Assembly (NCBI GenBank): GCA_963662155.1
Contig: OY759266.1
Coordinates: 59,349,010 to 59,413,009, forward strand
Length of the DNA stretch: 64,000 bases
Source: Lamellibrachia columna
Lineage: Eukaryota; Annelida; Polychaeta; Sabellida; Siboglinidae
Direction: 5' to 3'
Shown here: positions 56,035-64,000 of the stretch, piece after piece
Position numbering within the stretch: the stretch's first letter is position 1
How the letters are laid out: the number at the start of each line of letters is the position of its first letter
Position numbers and translations under genes: made by a program
The notes under the pieces: generated by a model
Told to the model about the DNA's origin: nothing
The model's database searches: none
The model's input: the letters and a program-made list of their open reading frames with translations, nothing else

Positions 56035-58057
56035 ATACCCCAACTTATCAGCTAACCAGTGGGAATCAACCCCCAACTTATCAGCTAACCAGTGGGAATC
56101 AACCCCCAACTTTATCAGCTAACCAGTGGGAATCAACCCCCAACTTATCAGCTAACCAGTGGGAATTAACCCTCCAACTTTATAAGCTAACCAGTGCGAA
56201 TCAACCCCCAACTTTATCAGCTAACCAGTGGGAATCAATCCCCCAACTTTATCAGCTAACCAGTGGGAATCAACCCCCCAACCTTTATCAGCTAACCAGT
56301 TGGAATCAACCCCCAACTTTATCAGCTAACCAGTTGGAATCAACCCCCAACTTTATCAGCTAACCAGTGGGAATCAACCCCCCCCAACTTTATCAGCTAA
56401 CCAGTGGGAATCAACCCCCCAACTTTATCAGCTGACCAGTGGGAACCAACCCCCAACCTTTATCAGCTAACCAGTGGGAATCAACCCCCCAACTTTATCA
56501 GCTAACTAATGGGAATCAACCCTCCAACTTTATCATCAGCTAACCAGTGGGAATCAACCCTCCAACTTTATCAGCTAACCAGTGGGAATCAACCCTCCAA
56601 CTTTATCAGCTAACCAGTAGGAATCAACCCTCCAACTTTATCAGCTAACCAGTGGGAATCAACCCCCAACTTTATCAGCTAACCAGTAGGAATCAACCCT
56701 CCAACTTTATCAGCTAACCAGTGGGAATCAACCCTCCAACTTTATCAGCTAACCAGTGGGAATCAACCCCCCAACTTTATTAGATAACCAGTGGGAATCA
56801 ACCCTCCAACTTTATCAGCTAACCAGTGGGAATCAACCCCCCAACTTTATCAGCTAACCAGTGGGAATCAACCCTCCAACTTTATCAGCTAACCAGTGGG
56901 AATCAACCCTCCAACTTTATCAGCTAACCAGTGGGAATCAACCCTCCAACTTTATCAGCTAACCAGTGGGAATCAACCCTCCAACTTCATCAGCTAACCA
57001 GTGGGAATCAACCCTCCAACTTTATAAGCTAACCAGTGGGAATCAACCCTCCAACTTTATCAGCTAACCAGTGGGAATCAACCCTCCAACTTTATCAGCT
57101 AACCAGTGGGAATCAACCCTCCAACTTTATCAGCTAACCAGTGGGAATCAACCCTCCAACTTTATCAGCTAACCAGTGGGAATCAACCCTCCAACTTTAT
57201 CAGCTAACCAGTGGGAATCAACCCTCCAACTTTATCAGCTAACCAGTGGGAATCAACCCTCCAACTTTATCAGCTAACCAGTGGGAATCAACCCTCCAAA
57301 TTTATCAGCTAACCAGTGGGAATCAACCCCCCAACTTTATCAGCTAACCAGTGGGAATCAACCCCCCAACTTTATCAGCTAACCAGTGGGAATCAACCCT
57401 CCAACTTTATCAGCTAACCAGTGGGAATCAACCCCCCAACTTTATCAGCTAACCAGTGGGAATCAACCCCCCAACTTTATCAGCTAACCAGTGGGAATCA
57501 ACCCTCCAACTTTATCAGCTAACCAGTGGGAATCAACCCTCCAACTTTATCAGCTAACCAGTGGAAATCAACCCTCCAACTTTATCAGCTAACCAGTGGG
57601 AATCAACCCTCCAACTTTATCAGCTAACCAGTGGAAATCAACCCTCCAACTTTATCAGCTAACCAGTGGGAATCAACCCTCCAACTTTATCAGCTAACCA
57701 GTGGGAATCAACCCCCCAATTTTATCAGCTAACCAGTGGGAATCAACCCCCCAACTTGATCAGCTAACCAGTGGGAATCAACCCTCCAACTTTATCAGCT
57801 AACCAGTGGGAATCAACCCTCCAACTTTATCAGCTAACCAGTGGGAATCAACCCCCCAACTTTATCAGCTAACCAGTGGGAATCAACCTTCCAACTTTAT
57901 CAGCTAACCAGTGGGAATCAACCCTCCAACTTTATCAGCTAACCAGTGGGAATCAACCCTCCAACTTTATCAGCTAACCAGTGGGAATCAACCCCCCAAC
58001 TTTATCAGCTAACCAGTGGGAATCAACCCCCCAACTTTATCAGCTAACCAGTGGGAA
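56035..58057. repeat. 37-bp minisatellite, about 55 copies
   Basis: The unit contains ATCAGCTAACCAGTGGGAAT and CAACCCTCCAACTTTAT. The left edge has more length variants (35-39 bp), and the middle and right are very homogeneous. No spacers are present, so it is not a CRISPR-like structure. Confidence 0.97.
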
Positions 58058-59335
58058 CCATTGCACATTTCCCTTAAGGCAGTGAATCGATGGGACGAGC
58101 TGCGACATCAGAGGACTGGCTTCACTTTGTAGTTGTGTAATACTGTATTGGGACTTCTGTTAAGAAAATACACTGACGTTCATACACAGCGGTCTGTATA
58201 TTGAAATGGTCAGCCTTGGACAAACTGGACTGACTACAATACTGATACAAACAGCGATTTAATCCAATACATCACCCATGACCACCCTATCACATTGGTT
58301 CCAGCTGCCAAAAATAGGTGGCTATCTGACCACAACTAGTCATCTAAACAAAAGTAGTCCATCTGATCAGAAGCAACACAATATCACAATTCTTACAGAC
58401 TAACGTATACATACACACATCTAATGGTGGGAACGCTTCGACTGTTATGAACTTAAATCCATCATTGGTAACAGTTACATGGAAATTGGGGTCAGGTTAG
58501 CTTCCAGTGATGCATGATCTGACATTGTTCATCTACAAATGGTAGTGTATGCACTTAGACTAAGTGCAACACACTGCAATCGGAATGTAAGTAACATTTC
58601 AAATGACGGAATGAGTGACGGTTTTCCACCATGTACCTATTATGTTCCATTATGACTAGAGCTCGCAAGAGCTTCAAACACCATACTTAATACTAGACAG
58701 CGACAATATATCTTTGGCACCCATTACTGCAACATTTTCCAAATGCTACTACACTCACACAGTGAACGGTTGCAACAGATATGATTAGTGACCTCTCATC
58801 TCATCATAGGTCATCAGTGGCAAACAACCAGCTCAAATATAAATCTTGGCAACACAAATGTACCTACCTGCTCTAGTCACAATGCATAACTCTAAGCAGT
58901 GCAAATTGCTTTAAAAGATATTTACAAGATTTTCCAGCACCCAGTCACCACGTTTTAAAGCATTTTTGTCACCAAAACTGCATCACTAGTTCTATCAGAT
59001 TGACTGTAATGTATAGACGTTACTCACCATGACTCAAGGACATTAATTACCTTGTCCACTGTAAATAAAAAGCTAATTTGATTGTTAGAAATAAACAAAT
59101 TCCATTACACCAGAACTTGTAGAAAGTTCATTTAGCCACATCCTGTGGTCAGCAGACTGACGTCACCAAGGTCATGCGACATAAACACTGGTTGCGACTC
59201 CTGGCTGACACCTCAATTCAAATACCAACAGTTTCTTGAGAGATAATCACCATTCAAATATAGCAAGAAACTAGAACGTCCATTCAAGGGTGAACATTCT
59301 TGTGCATGTGAATCTAAACATCGTTGCGAGCCAGC
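58058..59335. other. Unique intergenic sequence, no gene recognised
   Basis: About 1.3 kb without long open frames, recognisable RNA genes or repeats. It may hold regulatory or distal UTR sequence of neighbouring genes, but nothing in the sequence shows this. Confidence 0.5.
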
Positions 59336-60210
59336 AGTAGTGTTATCACTACCACTGGCATATATTCTACAGTGTACGGTAGTGTTACCACTACCACTGG
59401 CATATATTCTACAGTGTACGGTAGTGTTACCACTACCACTGGCATATATTCTACACAGTGTACGGTAGTGTTACCACTACCACTGGCATATATTCTACAC
59501 AGTGTACGGTAGTGTTACCACTACCACTGGCATATATTTTACACAGTGTACGGTAGTGTTACCACTACCACTGGCATATATTCTACACAGTGTACGGTAG
59601 TGTTACCACTACCACTGGCATATATTCTACAGTGTACGGTAGTGTTACCACTACCCCCGGCATATATTCTACAGTGTACGGTAGTGTTACCACTACCACT
59701 GGCATATATTCTACAGTGTACGGTAGTGTTACCACTACCACTGGCATATATTCTACACAGTGTACGGTAGTGTTACCACTACCACTGGCATATATTCTAC
59801 ACAGTGTACGGTAGTGTTACCACTACCATTGGCATATATTCTACAGTGTACGGTAGTGTTACCACTACCACTGGCATATATTCTACAGTGTACGGTAGTG
59901 TTACCACTACCACTGGCATATATTCTACAGTGTACGGTAGTGTTACCACTACCACTGGCATATATTCTACAGTGTACGGTAGTGTTACCACTACCACTGG
60001 CATATATTCTACACAGTGTACGGTAGTGTTACCACTACCACTGGCATATATTCTACAGTGTACGGTAGTGTTACCACTGGCATATATTCTACAGTGTACG
60101 GTAGTGTTACCACTACCACTGGCATATATTCTACACAGTGTACGGTAGTGTTACCACTACCACTGGCATATATTCTACAGTGTACGGTAGTGTTACCACT
60201 ACCACTGGCA
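59336..60210. repeat. 42/44-bp minisatellite, about 20 copies
   Basis: The unit contains GGCATATATTCTACAGTGTA and CGGTAGTGTTACCACTACCA. The 44-bp form has an extra CA (CTACACAGTG). The two forms alternate in blocks. Confidence 0.97.
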
Positions 60211-60745
60211 TGTGTATGGAAGTGCACCAAATCATTTGTATTTTGTCCCACTTGCTATCTTGGTCAACGTGTTTATGGGACGTGCCCATGCCCAAACTTC
60301 AAAGAGCATTTCTAGGAAATGCCTTGCTTATAAAATTATATAAATCTTCTGATTATTAATTATTATTAACCGTCCGATCAGACAGTTGGTCCATTACCAA
60401 TTAAAGTTAAGTTCCTGTTTGCAGGCCCCAAACATTCCAGCGAGCAACAATCCCATTGGTTAGAACAGCAACCGAAAAATCTCTGGTTCAACAGGTCGAT
60501 CTGCAAAGGGTATTGATGTAGTGAGAAGCCCCTGGAGGCAAGGGTGAATCTTAGCAGATACTTTGGTTGTGTGACACTGGGAATGCATGTTTACACAAAG
60601 TCAACTGAATATAGTGCATGTATCCAAAGTATCCGAGAACTTTGAAGGTAATACACATATATACAGGGGATCTTAGAAGTGTGTCCAATGACACATGTGT
60701 CACACATCTAACCAAGTCTGTGATATCACTGGCCCCTAGACATTG
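60211..60745. other. Unique spacer, nothing recognised
   Basis: Short frames on both strands show no domain or conserved motif. Confidence 0.5.
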
Positions 60746-61138
60746 GTGCAGTGACCACGAAGACACTAACTACTGTGACAGTGCAAATACTGCTTCAATG
60801 ACCACGAAGACACTTCTGTGACAGTGCAAATACTGCTTCAATGACCACGAAGACACTACTGTGACAGTGCAAATAGTGCTTCAATGACCACGAAGACACT
60901 TCTGTGACAGTGCAAATACTGCTTCAATGACCACGAAGACACTACTGTGACAGTGCAAATACTGCTTCAATGACCACGAAGACACTTCTGTGACAGTGCA
61001 AATACTGCTTCAATGACCACGAAGACACTACTGTGACAGTGCAAATACTGCTTCAATGACCATGAAGACACTACTGTGACAGTACAAATAGTGCTTCAAT
61101 GACCACGAAGACACTACTGTGACAGTGCAAATAGTGCA
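60746..61138. repeat. 43-bp minisatellite, about 9 copies
   Basis: The unit contains GACCACGAAGACACTACTGT and GACAGTGCAAATACTGCTTC. ACTACTG and ACTTCTG variants alternate. Confidence 0.96.
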
Positions 61139-61669
61139 ATGTTACAATGACCATACATTGCATCCAATAATTATAAAAATTGGTTCTGTTGTGGAATTAG
61201 TTGACTCAGCTGGACATCTGTCCTGCATATCTACTGTACTGAACATGATTGACGAGTCCTTTCCACAATGTTGCATTGAAAAGCAGTTACATCAACACCC
61301 ACACAAAATACTTCCTGTTGGACATATGCTCACCTAAGAATTTGCATGTTTCATTCACTGAACCATGTCTATCGGTGTTCAATCAAGCATGCTCAACCTT
61401 TGTTCAATCAACTGTGGCCATCTGACATGTCCTCTCAACGATATCCATCCACGGGGTCAACTCAACCATGTTCTTTACTCGGTTCATTCAACCATGTCCA
61501 TGCACCGAGTCCATCGATTGGGTCCACTGAATCATGCAGAACATTTCACCCATGGGAAATATCCAAAACCATTCCATCTTATCTGTGTCCCATGATGTCC
61601 ACCAAACATCCTGCCTCGCAGACATTTATTAAACACTGCCTATCAACTAGACATATCCAGCGGCCGTCG
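61139..61669. other. Region downstream of the KLHL gene
   Basis: This is probably 3' UTR plus intergenic sequence of the minus-strand kelch gene. A minus-strand AATAAA lies at 61,630-61,625, only about 40 bases past the stop, and may or may not be used. A degenerate repeat around TCAACCATGT-like words occurs at 61,365-61,560. Confidence 0.4.
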
Positions 61670-61843
61670 TCAGAGTGGCTTGTCTATGATACAGACACCC
61701 CCGTAACTACGACCCGTCGTCATTGACGTGTTCAATACCATCCAGGTGTCTGACTTGTGATTGTAGAATTCTACGGAGCCGAGATTGCTGGAGCCGTCGT
61801 CTCCTCCAACAACGTAGAGAAGCCCATCATGGGCCACAACACC
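61670..61843 (-). CDS. KLHL2/3-like kelch protein, last coding exon
   Basis: KLHL2/KLHL3-type proteins are BTB-BACK-kelch substrate adaptors of cullin-3 ubiquitin ligases and bind actin or WNK kinases through the kelch propeller. The exon follows CTCTGCTCCAG and encodes GLLYVVGGDDGSSNLGSVEF, then a final blade with TGRSYGGVCIIDKPL and TGA. The GLLYVVGGDDGS-NL-SVE-YN and STGRSYAGV-VI-K-L ending is characteristic of KLHL2/KLHL3. Its first two bases complete the glycine codon of the exon at 63,380. Confidence 0.92.
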   Translation of the reverse strand, partial: GVVAHDGLLYVVGGDDGSSNLGSVEFYNHKSDTWMVLNTSMTTGRSYGGVCIIDKPL

Positions 61844-62294
61844 TGGAGCAGAGACAGACACGGTCAAACTAACATTAAAACTTTGGGTACAAACACAGTT
61901 AGTTCATGTTCAAATTGGTAGTGCATGAATAGAAGAGTGTTTACATATACTAAAATTGTCGAAAGGATTTAATTTGATCATTACGTTGAGTAACTTGTGT
62001 AACAATTTTGTTAAGGCAATCTATGGTTCTGAACTGGGACTGTAGATTTTGAGGACGGAACTATAGATTTGTTTATGTTTATGATCATGTTTATAAAAAG
62101 TCATATACTTCTTGGGAGCATGGGACCATGTAATTCAAGCAAGGAAGCATAGAATTCAAGCGACTGTAAGCTTAAAAAAATACTGGACTTGTGTTACAGA
62201 GGCGGAGCCTGTTTTGTCCTTTTTTGCCCAGTCAAAAATAATTTTATAGTTTGTCCCATGATTTCGTCAAACCTAAATAACACATTTACACAAA

Positions 62295-63260
62295 CAAGCT
62301 AGCATGTCGTAGTGGATACTAGAGCTAGCATGTTGTAGTGGATACTAGAGCTAGCATGTTGTAGCAGACACTAGAGCTAGCATGTTGTAGCAGATATTAG
62401 AGCTAGCATGTCGTAGTGGATACTAGAGCTAGCATGTTGTAGCGGACACTAGAGCTAGCATGTTGTAGCGGATACTAGAGCTAGCATGTCATAGCGGATA
62501 CTAGAGCTAGCATGTCGTAGCTGATACTAGAGCTAGCATGTTGTAGCGGACACTAGAGCTAGCATGTCGTATTGGATACTAGAGCTAGCATGTCGTAGTG
62601 GATACTAGAGCTAGCATGTTGTAGCTGATACTAGAGCTAGCATGTTGTAGCGGACACTAGAGCTAGCATGTCGTAGTGGATACTAGAGCTAGCATGTCGT
62701 AGTGGATACTAGAGCTAGTATGTCGTAGCTGATACTAGAGCTAGCATGTTGTAGCGGATACTAGAGTTAGCATGTCGTAGTGGATACTAGAGCTAGCATG
62801 TCGTAGCTGATACTAGAGCTAGCATGTTGTAGCGGACACTAGAGCTAGCATCTTGTAGCTGATACTAGAGGTAGCATGTTGTAGCTGATACTAGAGGTAG
62901 CATGTTGTAGCTGATACTAGAGATAACATGTTGTAGCTGATACTAGAGGTAGCATGTTGTAGCGGATACTACAGCTAGCATGTCGTAGCGGATACTAGAG
63001 CTAGCATGTCATAGCGGATACTAGAGCTAGCATGTCGTAGCTGATACTAGAGGTAGCATGTTGTAGCTGATACTAGAGGTAGCATGTTGTAGCCGATACT
63101 AGAGGTAGCATGTTGTAGCTGATACTAGAAGTAGCATGTTGTAGCTGATACTAGAGGTAGCATGTTGTAGCTGATACTAAAGGTAGCATGTTGTAGCTGA
63201 TACTAAAGGTAGCATGTTGTAGCTGATACTAGAAGTAGCATGTTGTAGCTGATACTAGGA
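62295..63260. repeat. 26-bp minisatellite in the KLHL intron, about 37 copies
   Basis: The unit contains GCTAGCATGTTGTAGCGGAT and ACTAGA. Left-hand copies carry GAGCTAGC (an NheI-like palindrome) and right-hand copies carry GAGGTAGC, so the array has two variant domains. It fills most of the 1.5-kb intron 61,844-63,379. Confidence 0.97.
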
Positions 63261-63379
63261 AAATTTGGTTTTCATTAAATGAGTCTGAAATGAGACAAGA
63301 TAAATAAATTAAGTTGAGATAGAAGCTCAAAAAAATTTGTTTGGGGGGTTTGGGGATTATTTAAAAGAACATATCCTAC

Positions 63380-63520
63380 CTGCGTTCCTGCGACAGAGGT
63401 GCATGTCGGCCACTGGGGTCCACTTATTCAACTCAGGGTCGTACATCTCCACACTCTTCCTCACAAGTGGGCCGTCATGGCCTCCGACAGCGTACAGGTG
63501 CCCATCTAGTACGCCCACCC
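63380..63520 (-). CDS. KLHL2/3-like kelch protein, penultimate coding exon
   Basis: The acceptor TGTGTGTCTAG precedes the exon and the donor GCAG|GTAGGA follows, giving 141 nt (47 codons). It encodes [32 protein letters not shown] and [11 protein letters not shown], one complete kelch blade (GG-, tyrosine and tryptophan positions conserved), matching the [19 protein letters not shown] and MCRRNAGV block of KLHL2/3. The BTB, BACK and earlier kelch exons would lie to the right, outside the window. Confidence 0.92.
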
Positions 63521-63912
63521 CTAGACACACAATATGCAAGTTCACGTGTTGACTCATCATATTTAAACATCTATTAACATTTCAGCATACAAGCCGCCCA
63601 ACTTGATGCCTTCACTGCTGGTTCATAATGAGTTTCGAAACTCGTGAAATATTATAGTAGGTGTAAACATTCACTTCAGTCGGCTCTTGTTTTCAACATA
63701 TACATGCGTGCATGCATGCGTGTGTGTGTGCATGCATGCATGAGCCGGTGTTTACATACAAACAACTAGTTGTAAAATTGTACTGTAATAAATACTGACT
63801 GATTTACAATAAAAATGTCATTAAAATGCGAGTGTTACAGACACAGTCTCATCGTTTCTATCATAAAGTCGTGTTTTATACAATATAAACTGTACCTATT
63901 CAAACCCCCAAA

Positions 63913-63948
<36 letters not shown>

Positions 63949-64000
63949 CATACATACATATATATATATATATATCATATATATATATAGGTATAGGCAC
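63521..64000. other. KLHL intron with CATG/GT and (TA)n microsatellites
   Basis: Intronic sequence upstream of the exon at 63,520. It includes a GCATGCATGC/GT tract at about 63,700-63,745 and a broken (TA)n tract at about 63,909-63,990. No further exon was seen before the window ends. Confidence 0.7.

Noticed and set aside
56035..58057. CRISPR-like regular repeats
   Set aside because: Units are contiguous with no unique spacers, and the context is animal DNA.
59324..60315. ORFs with repeated YGSVTTTTGIYSTV or VVLPLPLAYILQCT
   Set aside because: Frames made by the 42/44-bp minisatellite. The 2-bp length variants shift them constantly.
1..64000. tRNA or rRNA genes
   Set aside because: I scanned by eye for the tRNA T-loop (GGTTCGANNCC-like) with acceptor pairing and for rRNA-like conserved blocks and found none that hold up. 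A covariance-model search would be decisive.

Overview
This window is animal (metazoan) genomic DNA. Its two recognisable host genes are split by GT-AG introns. The rest is decayed eukaryotic transposons and very large minisatellite/satellite arrays. The protein fragments and transposon mix (Ty3/gypsy, MULE, hAT, piggyBac, pogo) suggest an invertebrate, perhaps a mollusc or other lophotrochozoan, but the sequence alone does not settle the taxon. Nothing prokaryotic is present.

Layout. 0-21.55 kb: a MULE-type transposase pseudogene, a 46-bp minisatellite and a nearly identical 6.58-kb unit in tandem (two full copies plus a partial third). Each unit carries a retroelement Gag-like relic and an env-like membrane glycoprotein relic on the minus strand. 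21.55-34 kb: a short array of 24-bp GACGTT-type repeats, an internally deleted Ty3/gypsy element, and a patchwork of recurring modules. Some modules look like exons with conserved splice signals. The patchwork includes a 182-bp satellite and several 36-bp arrays. 34.0-41.16 kb: about 55 copies of a 132-bp unit. 41.9-50.7 kb: an hAT pseudogene, a piggyBac-like pseudogene with an intron, and a pogo/Tigger element with intact ends and TA target duplication. 50.8-52.65 kb: the last two coding exons of HADH (plus strand). 52.9-61.1 kb: four large minisatellites separated by short unique stretches. 61.67-63.52 kb: the last two coding exons of a KLHL2/3-like kelch gene (minus strand), with a 26-bp array in the intron between them.

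Most interesting observation. On the minus strand, each intact 132-bp unit at 34.0-41.16 kb reads as a 75-nt exon preceded by a pyrimidine-rich AG acceptor and followed by a GTCAGT/GTTAGT donor, plus a 57-nt intron. If spliced, each exon adds exactly 25 residues matching the leucine-rich-repeat pattern LxxLxxLxLxxN. The array therefore looks like a run of single-LRR micro-exons, similar in organisation to the one-exon-per-LRR layout of NLR/RI-type genes. Part of the array is frame-broken and organised as a 240-bp higher-order repeat, so satellite expansion of pseudo-exons is the main alternative.

Limits: no database search or alignment was run. Family calls rest on motifs I recognise. Copy numbers are estimates from unit length and inspection.
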